Shown here one piece after another: positions 24,101 to 36,698 of a stretch of 64,000 nt of DNA. Position numbers and translations under genes: made by a program. The stretch lies in assembly GCF_024323335.1 (NCBI RefSeq), contig NC_066581.1, positions 297,619,536 through 297,683,535 of the forward strand, read 5' to 3'. The notes under the pieces were generated by a model, which did not search any database, was not told the DNA's origin, and saw only the letters and a list, made by a program, of their open reading frames with translations. This DNA comes from Lathyrus oleraceus (Eukaryota > Streptophyta > Magnoliopsida > Fabales > Fabaceae). The first letter of the stretch is position 1, and the number at the start of each line of letters is the position of its first letter.

Positions 24101-26532
24101 AGAAAAATGAGTTACTCCCTACAAGGACGGTCACGGGGTGGCGTGTGTGCATCGACTACAGGAGGTTGAATTTGGCGACCAGAAAGGATCATTTTCCGTT
24201 ACCATTCATTGATCAGATGTTGGAAAGGTTGGCAGGTCATGAGTACTATTGTTTCCTTGATGGATACTCTGGATACAATCAGATAGCGGTTGCACCGGAA
24301 GATCAAGAGAAGACAACTTTTACTTGCCCCTATGGTATTTTTGCTTACAGAAGAATGCCATTCGGGTTATGTAATGCACCAACCACATTTCAAAGATGCA
24401 TGACCTCCATTTTTGCGGACATGCTCGAAAAGCATATGGAGGTCTTCATGGATGACTTCTAGGTATTTGGTTTTTCTTTTGATAATTGTTTAACTAACCT
24501 TTCCCTTGTGTTAGAAAGATGCCAACAGACCAATATGATTCTCAACTGGGAGAAGTGTCACTTCATGGTGCGAGAAGGAATAGTTTTGGGTCACAAAATC
24601 TCTCACAAAGGGATAGAAGTGGACCAAGCCAAGATTGAGGTAATAGAAAAGCTACCCCCTCCTATGAATGAAAAAGGTATAAGAAGTTTCTTAGGGCATG
24701 CGGGTTTCTACCGCAGGTTCATAAGAGATTTTTCCAAGATAGCTAAACCCTTAACTACCCTGTTGGTTAAGGACAAGGCTTTCATTTTTAATAAAGAGTG
24801 TGTCGTTGCTTTTGAAACTATAAAAAATAAATTGGTGACGGCACCTATTGTCATTGCTCCTGATTGGTCTCTACCTTTTGAGATCATGTGTGATGCGAGT
24901 GAAATTGCAGTAGGAGCAGTTCTTGGGCAACGTAGAGATAAACTGTTGCATGTCATATATTATGCTAGTCATGTGTTGAACCCTGCATAGATGAATTACG
25001 CGACTATCGAAAAGGAGTTGCTAGTTGTTGTTTATGCCTTTGATAAATTTAGGAAATATCTGTTGGGTTCTAGAGTCATTGTTTATACTGACCATGCTGC
25101 TTTGAAGTATTTATTTGCTAAGTAGGACTCTAAGCCAAGACTGTTGCGATGGATCCTGCTCCTCCAAGAGTTTGATGTGGAAATTCGTGACAAAAGAGGG
25201 TGTGAATATACTATGGTAGATCACCTCTCCCGGATGTCCCCTATAGAGGAGAATGAGGAAAAGTGTCCAATAAAGGATGAGCTTGCTGACGAACACATCC
25301 TTGCTGTTATTGGAATGCCTTGGTTCGTAGACTACGCGGACTATATAGTAGGCGGGGTGATCCCTAGTGAATTTGACTCTAACCAAAAGAAAAAGTCTGT
25401 TCATGATTGCAGGTTCTATTTGTGGGATGACCCATTCTTGTACAAGAAAGGAGTAGACAGGTTGGTCAGAAGATGTGTTCCCGAATAAGAACAGAGGGAT
25501 ATTCTGAAAGCTTGTCATGATTCTGACTATGGTGGACACTTTAGTGGTGATAGAACCACTGCCAAAGTCCTCCAGTCAGGCTTATACTGACCGACACTTT
25601 TCAAAGATGCTCAGCAAAACCCCATGCTGGAAGTTGAACTCTTCGATGTTTGGGGTATTGACTTTATGGGACCGTTTCCTCCTTCATTTGGAAAGAATTA
25701 CATTTTGGTGGCGGTGGATTATGTATCCAAGTTGGTAGAAGTAGTTGCTCTACCAACAAATGATGCAAAAGTGGTGGTCAAGTTTCTGAAAGAAAACATA
25801 TTTGTCAGGTTTGGAGTGCCAAGAGCTCTAATAAGTGATGAAGGAACTCACTTCTTAAATCACCTAATGGAGAAGCTACTCTTGAAGTATAATGTAAAAC
25901 ATTGGATAACCACTATGTACCACCCGCAAACAAGTGGTCAAGTTGAAGTGTCAAATAGGCAACTGAAACAAATCCTGGAAAAGACGGTTAATGCTTCTCG
26001 CAGGGATTGGGCGAGTAAGATTGATGATGCACTTTGGGCATACCAAACTTCTTTCAAAACACCGATTGGCATGTCCCCGTATCAATTGGTATATGGTAAG
26101 GCATGTCACCTACCTTTGGAACTTGAACACAAAGCTTTGTGGGCTTCAAAATTCCTTAACTTGGATCTTGTGAAAGCGGGAGAATCCCGAATCCTTTAAC
26201 TCCATGAGTTAGAAGAATTTAGGAACCGGGCATATGAAAATGCAAAAATCTACAAAGATCAAACTAACAAATGGCATGATAGAAGAATCCAAAGGAAGGA
26301 ATCCTAGGAAGGATAAATGGCACTATTGTTTAATTCAAGGATGAAGTCGTTCTCTGGAAAACTGAGATCGAAATGGTCGGGTCCGTTTATGGTACACAAG
26401 GTATATCCCCATGGAGCAGTCAAAATAAAAAATCCATCCAATGGGGACATTTTTAAAGTGAATGGCCAAAGATTGAAGCCTTACAATATGGAGCAAGAAG
26501 TGGGCCAAATTGATGTTGTTCATCTTGTCTGA
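21133..26532 (+). pseudogene. Athila gag-pol polyprotein
   Basis: One frame throughout (ATG at 21133) with twelve in-frame stops and no detected frameshift: 21607, 22195, 22603, 23017, 24460, 24988, 25123, 25486, 25588, 26197, 26305, 26314. Gag holds an acidic N-terminus, a retrotransposon-gag segment (about 21440-22000), a short zinc knuckle CEICGGPHFAMHC (about 22141) and a Gln-rich stretch (22320-22420). Protease shows DLGAS at 23110. RT shows WRVCIDYRRLN and FLDGYSGYNQI, then the catalytic FMDDF at 24445-24459, immediately followed by a stop. RNase H shows CDAS and YTDHAALKYL. Integrase has Asp at 25660 and 25837 and Glu at 25945 (D-35-E). Most catalytic residues are present, so the lesions are almost wholly nonsense. 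Confidence 0.95.
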
Positions 26533-26766
26533 TAAGATGCGCAACCGTCGAGCCAAGCGACGTTAAACGAAGCGCTACTTGGGAGGCAACCCACGCTTTT
26601 GTATCTAATTATTCTCTTTGTTTAGTTGTGTGTTATTTACTTGTAGGTGTGAACAGTGTTTTCTAGAGGAGTTAAAGATATCAGTCGCAAAAAGTCTCTG
26701 AAAATTTGGAAGCAGAAGCCAGGCACAACTAAAGAAAGGAAAAGAAGGAAAATGAGAAATCAGAGG

Positions 26767-26981
26767 CTTGACACGGGCGCACGTGTCAGCTGACACGGCC
26801 TGTGTCAGGATGTGCCAAGGAGGAGTCAAAGAATTGGGTTTCCAGGGGCCTGACACGGGTGCCTGTGTCAGGTGACATGGCCCGTGTCAGCCCCTGCGTG
26901 GAATAAGCTGAAAAAAGTGTTTCTCATGCGGACACGGCCCGTGTCCTTGTGGTGCGTGCGCTGACACGGTCGCCCGTGTCA
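26767..26981 (+). repeat. GACACGG palindrome cluster between pol and third ORF
   Basis: At least four pairs of CTGACACGG / CCGTGTCAG arms separated by a few bases (for example CTGACACGGCCTGTGTCAG). The same unit type occurs in both LTRs (19847-20045 and 30255-30415). Each unit can fold as a hairpin in RNA. It lies in the spacer before the third ORF, where a subgenomic promoter or splice region would be. Confidence 0.8.
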
Positions 26982-27303
26982 GCCAGTGCAGTGTGAAATT
27001 TTTTTTAAAAAAAATTGACCGTTGGAGCATGGGCCCACCTCCAAATTTCACCAAATAAATTCATTTTATCATCCATTCTCTCCTCATTTACCTCATCTCC
27101 TTCATATTCTCTCACCCCCATCTCTCTTTCTCTCAAAAATACCTAAAAACCTCCATCTTTCTCACTTAAAGCTCTCTACTTTCACCTCATATCTCCATCA
27201 TTTCTCCATCCGTCTTCACAAAAGTTCTACCATTCTCCATCCTCGACCTTCCTACGGTAATATTTTCACCTAATCTCTCTTTTCAATTTCTTATTTCTTT
27301 GTT

Positions 27304-28608
27304 GTGTGCAGGTACGAATATGTCTCACCGAGTAGAAAAATAAAAAATGTGGCAGAATCATCCCGTCCACGACAAAGGGCGAGAAGAACCCCGAATGAGC
27401 ACGACATTGTGTTCGAGAACCTGGAGCACCAGAAGAGGTATGCGGTTCATCTTAAAAGAAAATTAACCCCCACGAGGTACATGTGTAATGGCACTCTGTA
27501 GGAATTGGGATTACAAGCTGAGGTTCACCGTATGTTCCACACTTTAGGGATGTTAGAATTCATGCAGCTGGAAGCGCATACTTTCGCGCGCATTACGCTT
27601 GAATTCCTGAGCACCATTGAATTTAAGCTGAAAAATAGGTGGAATGGAACGGAAAAAGAATACTATGGTACGTTGCAATTTCGATTATTTAATACTGATA
27701 TGGAATTGTCTGTGGATGAGTTAGGGAGTATCTTAAAACTCCCAATCGTAGGCCCTAGAGCGGTGCCCGATACGTTTGTCCCGGCGGAATTTTGGACCGC
27801 CATAACAGGTAACACTAAATATGTTTCCAAAGGGGAAAAGACATCAGGTATCCATAACCCGTGTTTCAGGTACACACAGAAGGCGTTGGCATACACCATG
27901 TTTGGTCGCGACGATAGCACCAGTGTCACCACCCAAAGGGAGTTGTTCTTTCTGTACAGTAGGGCATCACAGACTCTAATCAACGTAGCAGCATTTGCAG
28001 CTGACTACTTAGGAAGAGTTGGTCGTGCTACTTCAGGCGACATTTCTATTGGCGGCATGATTACACAGATTGCCGATCATTTTGGATTTGGTGCTGCACT
28101 GGCTGACTCTCCACAGGTGCCAGGTAAAAACAAATTGGACATGGCCGCCTTGATCCAACAAGGCATGATTGCGGTAAAACAAGATTATTATTCTCTTATT
28201 TGCCAAAAAGTCCATGTCCTTGCTTTACCTACTTACGATTTCATCAGTATTACTAACAGAGCCAACTGACTCTATGACTGTCCCGACCTGGATGAGGGGG
28301 ACGAAGATTTTTTTGACTCTTTGCCTGCAGATGAACCTATGGAAGGTGCACCGAGCATCGATGAGCCTTTTTACCAGCAACCGCAAGAACCGACTCAAGC
28401 TTCAGGGTCTTACTCCATGCCACAAGACCAATAGGGTTGGATTCAGGATGAGATCGGTCACCTTCGCACAGAGCAATCTAGACAAAGTGAAGAGCTCACC
28501 AGGTTCGAAGTCGAACAACGCCATCAAGGGACGGTTTTGGATGAGATGAATGCGATGATGCAACGCACGATGTTGCATTATCCGTACCCGCCACCACCTC
28601 CACAGTAA
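27304..28608 (+). pseudogene. Athila third ORF (env position, unknown function)
   Basis: A 435-codon frame, in the same phase as gag-pol but separated by about 770 bases, with stops at 27499, 28267 and 28432. An Arg-rich start (RPRQRARR) is followed by a globular region containing LQFRLFNTDMELSVDELGSI, an aromatic FWTAITG segment and a helical region with RASQTLINVAAFAADYLGR. The end is acidic and then coiled-coil-like (residues about 380-420, EIGHLRTEQSRQSEELTR) and closes with a Pro-rich tail. It resembles the extra ORF of Athila elements (ATHILA ORF family), sometimes discussed as envelope-like because of its place. I see no signal peptide or membrane segment, so an envelope role is not supported here. 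27304 is the first in-frame ATG near the start; translation may begin elsewhere after splicing. Confidence 0.8.
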
Positions 28609-29970
28609 ACACTATAAGTACCCCTCTTATCTTGGCATTAGACATTGCGGACAATGTTTTGTTCAAGTGTGGGGGGTTTTTAATTGCTTTATATTTTATA
28701 TTTAGTTGTGTATGTTGTGTTACTTTGTTTGTCGTTGTGTGGCTGTTTTAGTTTTTTAAGTTATAGATGAAAGTGGATCATGTTGGAGAAATGATAGACT
28801 AGTGAACAGTGAGGGAAAGACGTAACCCCGGATTTGCTCCCGAGGCAACCTGGAAGGTGATACAGCTGAGAAACAAAATGTTGGACACAACTTGGAAACT
28901 CTAGACCGAAAGAGGAGAATGTAAACCTAAGATGAAAAAGAAGTTGTCTGTCATAAAGAGTGGTTTGGAGCCTGCAAGCTTATCCAACATGGTGAGATTT
29001 CAACTTAACCAAACACAAAAGAGCATATTCAGGTATGACTTTATGTCTCTAATTTTGCGTAAGTTCTACTGATACAACACAATACAAAAACGCACACTGA
29101 GGCACGTTGTTTGTTTTCACCCTTTTAGCCTTTCTAGCCATCCATAATGTTGTATTCATCTGTTGCTAACCCCGTTGAGCCTGTACCCCCTTGTTTGTGT
29201 AAACCGTCATGTTAACCATAAGCCAAACACTTCCTACCCTCGCTAGGCATGACTATTGTAGTGTAAAATTTGTGCAAAAAGATAAGTTTGGGGTGGTAAT
29301 CCTTAGAAGAAATGTTGGAAAAAGGGCAAGTGCAAGAAAAAGAAAAAGAAAAACTGTGTAGAAACATCCGCTTCTACCGGAAAAAAAAAAGAGAAAAAGA
29401 AATGAAAAAAATAGAGAAATGAAGTATAATCACTTGCCTAGGCAATAGACTCATGCATTAATGTGATACTCTAAAGAAAAATTCGAGTGAAAAAGAGTCA
29501 AGATTGGACGACACCCCATAAAATAATTCTTGCACAAAGAAAAACAACAACATGAATGCCGAGTTATAAAACCTTTTGTCATCCATTTTTTTGTCTACTC
29601 TCCCACCGTACCTAAGCCCCGTTACAACCCAGAAGACCTCTTAAAGTGTGTGAGTTGTGTTTGTGTAATTAACTTAGAATCTATTCAAAAAGTAAGAGTT
29701 GATATTGCATACCTTGATATTTAGAGTGCTAAACACCTTAACCCCGGGAGATTTGGTGAGTAGTGTGAAGAAGTTTGCAGGTAAAAGAACACTCTGAAAT
29801 GATAAGGCAGTGGATAAGTTCGAATGGGTAAACCAGAAGCTTAACCGGAAAGGAGAAAGATAAGTTGTGAATAACATCAACTGTGTTGTGGAAAGAATAG
29901 AATCCATTGTTGACCTCCGCGTTGTCTCTTACATCACTTGAGAACAAGCAATGAGATAAGTTTGGGGTTG
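28609..29970 (+). other. Athila 3' untranslated region and polypurine tract
   Basis: No coding region. TGTGGGGGGTTTTTAA at about 28669, GGAAAAAAAAAAGAGAAAAAG at about 29379 and AAGTTTGGGG at 29284 and 29959 are purine-rich. The last one directly precedes the 3' LTR (TTGTGATCGG) and is the likely polypurine tract. Confidence 0.6.
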
Positions 29971-31281
29971 TGATCGGTCACCATTTACACTTAGTTTTCA
30001 TCATTCATCCAACATTGAATCTTCAAGAATCGGTAACATTTTGCTCTTTATTTTAGTGATTTCTTTAGTTTATTGCATTTTATGAATTTCCGCTTGTTTT
30101 ATGTTGCATTAGTAGTTCTTCTCTTTTTGTCGCATTTTTATGTGTTTCTGTGTAGTACTGTTTGGTTTCCAGGTCAAATAACAAGTCTGAAAGATGTGTA
30201 CCGGAAGAATGGAGGTCAAAGACATAATGCAAAGCGAAAAATAGACGAAAAAAGGGGGCTGACACGGGTGCCCGTGTCAGCATGTGCAGAACCAAGTTAA
30301 GGGAACCCAGAAAACAGGGGGCTGACACGGGTGCCCGTGTCAGCAAGGGTTGGAATTTGGACTTACAGTAAGGCCAACACGGGCAACCGTGTCACCTGAC
30401 ACGGCCCGTGTTGGCTATTTCGCCCCATTTGTTGATTTTTCATGTATTTACCCCTTTGTACGTCCGGAGAGCAGTTTGGGTATTTCACAATGTTTTTAGT
30501 TGTTTGGAAGCTATTTAGTCTGAATTTTGGCAGAGAGAAAGACACTTTTTGGATCGTAGAAGAAAAGAGACAGAAAGAAGAAACGACCTTGCAGAGTGTT
30601 TAGAGGATAAGAATCTAAACCCCCCAATGCTAGGGGGTGTCCCTGAATTGCTACTGTATGAATACTTTGTCTATGTTCTTATAATCATCGATGTTTTCTT
30701 AATTCAAATTATTATACAACGTTCTTAATGCTTTATTTTATTGGACAAATGAAATTCTGATCTCTGGTTAAGGTTTAGGTCGGACAAACCGCCTTATCGT
30801 TTGTTGTATAATAAAACCCAGGTTTAATCACTTAGGAATGAGGATCAAACCGTAGTAACCGTTAATTCTTGATCAATTACATATTTCATAACAAAAATTT
30901 GAATAACTAAGGAATTAAGATTGAAATTGACTGTTAATGGTTTTCGGCTAAGGAATTAGAGAAAACAATTCTTGAGAAACGGTTTTAAATTATTACAACA
31001 TAGATGTTATATGATATGAAAGAAGTGTATTACAAAGAAATTCATACATCTGGCCCTAGCATGCTTTCTCATATCGGTTAAACAGTTTTTATACACTTAA
31101 TATTTATATTTCCGTTCTTATTATTTTTGAAAACACTCATCAAACCCCATATGATATTTTGTTAAATTGAATTATTATAAATATTGGTACTTACTACACA
31201 GTCCTCGAGATCGATACTCGGGAAAACTCCCATTTTATTACTACATTGGTGCGAATAGTACACTTGCTATTTTACCGATCA
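29971..31281 (+). repeat. Athila 3' LTR (1311 bp)
   Basis: Starts TGATCGGTCACC, ends TTTTACCGATCA. Close match to the 5' LTR with a deletion of about 105 bases near 30609 and a shorter GACACGG palindrome block. The low number of substitutions points to a fairly recent insertion. Confidence 0.93.
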
Positions 31282-31282
31282 T

Positions 31283-31876
31283 ATGTTATGTACTCGACCA
31301 AATGTCTCGTATGCTTTAAGTGCAACGAGTAGGTACGAATCTGATCCTGGTGATGCTTATTGGGTAGCTGTCAAGAATATCCTTAAGTATTTGAGAAGGA
31401 CTAAGGACTCATTCTTGATATATGGAGGTCAGGAAGAGCTGGCTGTAATTGGATACACCGATGCTAGCTTCCAGACAGATAAGGATGACTTTAGATCGCA
31501 ATCTGGTTATGTGTTTTGCTTAAACGGTGGCGCTGTGAGCTGGAAAAGTTCAAAGCAAGATACAGTTGCTGATTCTAAAACCGAGGCCAAGTATATTGCT
31601 GCCTCAAGTGCAGCAAAGGAAGTTGTTTGGATCAAAAAGTTCATTGGTGAACTTGGCATAGTTCCTATCATTGTGGATCTCATTGGTCTCTATTGTGATA
31701 ACAATAGTGCTATCGCACAAGCTAAGGAGCCTAGATCTCACCAACGATCCAAACACATACTTAGGCGTTATCACCTCATTCGAGAGAAGATAATATATAG
31801 AGGAGATGTGAAAATATGTAGAGTGCCTACACTTGACAATATTGATGACCCACTGACAAAGCCTCTTGCGCAGTAG
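31283..31876 (+). pseudogene. Copia gag-pol, C-terminal RNase H part
   Basis: Continues the frame broken at 19561. It begins in the conserved RT/RNase H connection (TRPNVSYALSATSRY) and includes the RNase H motifs YTDASFQTDKDDFRSQSGY, then SKTEAKYIAAS and CDNNSAIA, and ends KPLAQ with TAG at 31874-31876, as copia polyproteins usually do. There is no stop or frameshift in this 197-codon part. Confidence 0.95.
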
Positions 31877-31934
31877 AAGCATGATGGCCATACTAGATCT
31901 ATGGGCATTAGGGGTATGCCTGATTGGCTCTAGT

Positions 31935-31947
31935 GCTTGTGGGAGAT
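31935..31947 (+). other. Copia polypurine tract
   Basis: GCTTGTGGGAGAT immediately precedes the 3' LTR start TGTTGG at 31948; the GTGGGAGA core is the primer for plus-strand synthesis. Confidence 0.75.
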
Positions 31948-32409
31948 TGTTGGTGTAAGCCCTAGAGGCCAATACTTTTGGTACTTGTATCGAATTATTT
32001 ATTAATAATAAAAGGCTTTTTCTTTGTTATGTTTGTTTAATAAAGTCCCTAAAATAGCTAGTCTGTTTAATGTATCAATTGTGACTTAATCATGAGATCA
32101 CATTAAACATAAGGACATTATCCTTAAAGTATCTGTAGTCGAGCTTTATTGTGAAGTGGGATAACATTAAAGCATTAAGACTATTATGTATATAGACTGA
32201 TGATCACATCTCATGGATCACGGATAATGAGTTATCAAGTCTCAAACATAAGTATGAATATTAAGAGTAATATTTATACTGGATTGACCCGCTATGAGAA
32301 TACTATATAGAATGTTAAGCAAAGTGTCATAAATTATTCTCATGGTGATAATGGTGTATACCACCCTTCGACCTGAAACCACTATGGACCCTAGATGTAG
32401 AGTCGAGTG

Positions 32410-35400
32410 TGTCGCATTACGCGAAAAACCGGCGGGAAAACGAAACAACAGAGCCACCACCGTGCGTTATTTATCCCAAAGGAGGGAAAGGAAACGCTCG
32501 AAGTAAACCTAGAAAAGACATGGTCTCACGACCAGAGAAAGATGGGATCGGGAGTCGGTTATGCGAAGGGAAGGTATTAGCACCCCTACGCATCCGTCGT
32601 ACTCGACGGGATCCACGCACAAAAGAATAGAAGAAATGTTGCTAAAAAAACTGCTCAAATACTGCACACACACTAGAAGGAGACACAAAAAGACAAAAGA
32701 AACAGGACTCGGCAGGATATCGCATCCTGGGCCTACGTAGTCTGTCAGACACAGACATCAGAGTCGACGTAGTTCGGGAACAGGGGAAACGTGCTCGCTA
32801 GGATGTCACATCCTATGCATACGTATCTTCTCTGATCGGAGAAGAATCAGAGCACTCGTAGCTCGGCTAACGCACGCCAAACAAAACCCACACAGGAAAC
32901 CGACTGCCAATCGTTGGACTTACGTCAGACTCCACACAAACAAGCAAACCTGGAAACCGAATGCCAATCGCTGGACTTACATCAGACTCCGAACCAACAA
33001 ACACACACAGGAAACCAACTGCCAATCGTTGGGCTTACGTCAGACTCCGAACAAAGAAGCAAACATAGGAAACCAACTTCCAATCGCTGGACTTACGTCA
33101 GACTCCAAACACACACAAAGGGGTTGAAAAAGAAAAGAGCGCTCGGAGAGATCAGCTCATCTCCTGCCTACGTACCTTATCTGGTATGAGGATCAGGGCG
33201 ACGTAGTTCCCCTTAACAGGGAAAGAACTTCTAACCTAACCAGAGACAAAGGGAGATAACAAGCTACTAGGGAGACTACGACTCGAGCCTAGAAGTTGTC
33301 ATGCATACGATCCCTATGTTGAGGTCTCTATCCTAACTTGCACAGGAAGCAAGCTAGCCTAAACAGCACAATCAAACAAATACAAGCACAATAAAGCAAG
33401 CACGCACACTATATGCAAACAATTGGCTCACACAAGGCTAGGCTGTAGAAACAAGCCAACTGGAATGGGGTGTTTTTAGCTCTTAACCCTAACATTGAGA
33501 GTTAGGGTGAAGCAGATGAAATGGGAAGTGAGGGTAAGACCTCACATCTCTTATCCCTGGCCTGGGAGAGCATGAATCAAAATGGAAAGTGTGGGAGTTC
33601 AGAATGAAGGAACTCTTCTCCACATGACTGACACAACAAGATCTTGGGTTCTTATTCAAGATGCATCAACACATGGTGTGTGAGCAAAGTGAATGACACA
33701 ACTGAATAGCAGGGGATGGATTGCACATCCCTTTTATCTGCCAATTGCCTCTTAAGAGGACTTTACCTGCTTGGCACAAAATTAAACAAACACAAGCATT
33801 GCCTCTTAAGGAGGGCTTCAGACAGGTGCCTGCCAACATAACATGACAGGTCTTCCAGACTACATGAAGATCAAGGAATTATACCTCAGTGGTATGCCAA
33901 CCACAAGCAATCAAAGCAAAGTTCAAATGAACTTAAAGCAACTTAGGTACCTGTGGAAACAGCTAAACCAATCAGTATAAAATCCAGACAATCAGACAAC
34001 AGTCAATATCCAACAGACAACCCAATATGCAACACATGAGCCATAAACACAAGTGAATTGTTCTAAAAGCCTACAAAACAAACTAATGTTAGCCAATAAT
34101 AACACATGATCAAGCTCAAATGAGGGAGCAACATCAATCATGGAGATGTATACTTGAACCTGAAATTCAAAGCTCACATGTAAGCAACAAACCACTAGGT
34201 CAAAGCCTAGGGTCAAAGATGAAGAAAAAAATTAAAACAGGAGCTGAAATTCAACACAATGCAACTTCAAACACATATTAACATGTCCTAAAAAGGCTCA
34301 CATCAAAATCAATCATCAAAGGCATTTCATGATCAAAAGAAGTCAAAGGCAATTTCAAGGCTCATATATGGACATCATGAATGAAAATTTCAAATCAAAA
34401 TAGAAATGATTCAAATAATTCTGGAAAAAATCATGAACATTCAAGACATCTAACATGATCAACATACAAAAAATCAGAAGCATCCAAGATCTTTTGGCAT
34501 GGAAATTAAATGGTACAAGTTGGACAATCAAATGTGTGACACAAATTGTCACACCATGTTAACACAAGCATAAAATAGAAATGGTAAATGAGAAAAATAC
34601 CAAACCAAAACCAAAACATCCATCAATGTGTCTAGAATCAGCATGTAAAATTTCAAGTCCATTGGATTAAAAACAAGCATTTCACAAAGGAAAGAGTAAA
34701 GCAATGTCATAAATGCACATGTGTTCAATAAACCTAGAGAAAATAAATTTCCGGCCAGGCACAACTTGCAAATTCATGATCATAAAAAACTAGACAAAAC
34801 AAGGATCATTTTGCAAAAAATTGGGAGTGAATTGGATCATTTTTCAATTTTCTATGATTTTTACAAGTTGATGAAAAAATGTGAAATAAAAATGGCATAG
34901 CATGGCAAAAGTGAAAAATAAATTCCAAAAAACGTCTGAAGCAGGAATCGAAGTGAGGTACGCGGATCTAGCCAGTTCTGGGCGCGTTCTTGGACAAGAA
35001 CCCTAGCGCACCAGGCTATGAAGATCTTCATCTTCTTCATGAAGATGAAGATGAAGATGATGAACATTCATGCGCAATTTTCCGGAATTTCCAGAAACGT
35101 CCAGAATTTTACAAATTATATATCGTTGGAAAGCTCTTTCAATGTAGAATTCAAATATCATATTATCTAAGCCTAAATCTCCATGGATTTTCTGAATCGA
35201 AGCAAAGAAGTTTCTAGATCTAAACTTGAAATCATCATATCTCACTCAACTTTTATCCAAATTTCACAAAATTTATATCAAAACGATCAGCGAAGCAAGA
35301 CCTACAAGAATATGTACATAAATTGCAGAATTAAATGGTTCGAAAATCGCACCTTCTTGAAGCTTCAACAATGGCAGTGGTGGATTCAAGTGTCCAAAAG

Positions 35401-36698
35401 CATCCAAATCCCTTCTATCAACCTTATTAACACCTCTGAAGTTGAAATTGAAGCTTGAGATGAACTAGATCTTGATTAAATTTGAATCTCCATCATCATG
35501 TTCATGATCTTCATATACTCAATTCTTCACCAAATTTTGCAATCAATGGCTTGATCTCTACTGAATCATGATCCAAGAACACAAATATGCAATAAAAATC
35601 ATGTGTTCTTTGAAGAATTTTTGAATTTGGAAGAAGAGAAATTTTGGAGGGAAATTTTGGATCTAGATCTAGAATTGTGAAATTGTGAAAATTCTGTTAT
35701 AATTAACTATTTATATGACATGTTAATCCATTTTCTAATCATGCTTAGGCTTGGCTAATTGATTTTTAATGAGAAAAGAGGTGTTATGCAAAATTTGGTT
35801 TTTTCACCCCATGCATGCAAGCCTACGTGAACAGTAACAATGGCCATGCATTTTCACTTAAAACCATGCTATGAACATGTTGGAATGGTTTAAAAGTCCA
35901 TATGATGCACCAATTTTGAATTCATGATTTTCCCTCCAAAATGGACATGAATATGCATATGATCATATGATGAATTTTCATGCAATGTGATGAATGTTTT
36001 TGGAAAGTTTATGTCATAAGAAGAATTTTGCAAAAAGAGCCACTCATTTTGGAGTCTTGGTTCAAAAGATATGGCCATTTGAAGTTTCAAGCACACTTTG
36101 CCATGATTTGGTCATATCTCCTCAACCATTCATCAGATACTCATGATCTTGGATTTTTTGGAAATGGGAGAGAAAGATCTTCAACTTTCATGTTGGACAA
36201 AATTTCATTTGAAGCTTATTTGATGATGCAAGATCAAGTTGAATTTGAATAAAAAACTTTCCATTTTGGGAAACTTTCAATTATAGGTCACTTTCCATTT
36301 TTGGAAACTTTTGATCTGGCTTCAAAATCTTCAAGGTAGATGTTTGACATGTTGAATACCCTTCTTTGGGACATGAATGAAATGTCTCAAACCATTTCTC
36401 CCTCTCCTAGCCCTCAGTTGACTTGCAGTTGACTTTTATGGGCTTCAGATGACTTGGTCATGCACTGTGGACTTTGAACCTCAAACCAATGGTCAAGTTG
36501 CATCAAAATGAACCTTGGGTCATGTAAGATCTCTAGAACAACCATAGGGACTTTGTCTCATGGAAATGCTTTTGCTCTCTTGCACAGATGGATTCTCCTG
36601 ATCAGTTTTGACTGATGAAATGCAACATGCTATGCAATGCTAATGACCTAAAAATGAAATGAATGTACAAATGGGAGGTGCAAATTTGAGGTGCTACA
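32410..36698. mobile_element. 4289-bp solo LTR, Ogre-like
   Basis: Begins TGTCGCATTACGCG and ends GAGGTGCTACA, so it has TGT...ACA ends. It is flanked by a perfect 5-bp duplication GAGTG (32405-32409 and 36699-36703), confirmed by the uninterrupted 5' LTR at 13780-13790. The size and words such as GGGAAGGTATTAGCACCCCT and CCGTCGTACTCGACGGGATC recall the giant LTRs of legume Ogre (Tat-group gypsy) elements. The family call is from memory. Orientation is uncertain. No protein-coding region is present; scattered open frames look incidental. Confidence 0.85.
32895..33110. repeat. Tandem repeat, about 58 bp x 4, in the Ogre-like LTR
   Basis: Units start at GGAAACC at 32895, 32952, 33010 and 33068, each containing TGCCAATCG(T/C)TGG or close variant, then CTTACGTCAGACTCC. 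Spacings are 57-58 bases. Confidence 0.9.

Larger units (their letters stand above)
19562..31281 (+). mobile_element. Athila-type Ty3-gypsy retrotransposon, 11.7 kb, inside copia RT/RNase H
   Basis: LTRs at 19562-21005 and 29971-31281 begin TGATCGG and end CCGATCA (a 7-base inverted repeat). Flanks are TATGC (19557-19561) and TATGT (31282-31286), a 5-bp duplication with one change. The primer site is of tRNA-Asp type. The order gag, protease, RT, RNase H, integrase and then an extra ORF is that of the Athila group (legume relatives include Cyclops and Diaspora). It is complete in structure but has many nonsense codons. Confidence 0.95.

Noticed and set aside
35980..36252. 90-codon open frame in the Ogre-like LTR
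   Set aside because: No recognisable motif and lies in LTR sequence; likely chance.
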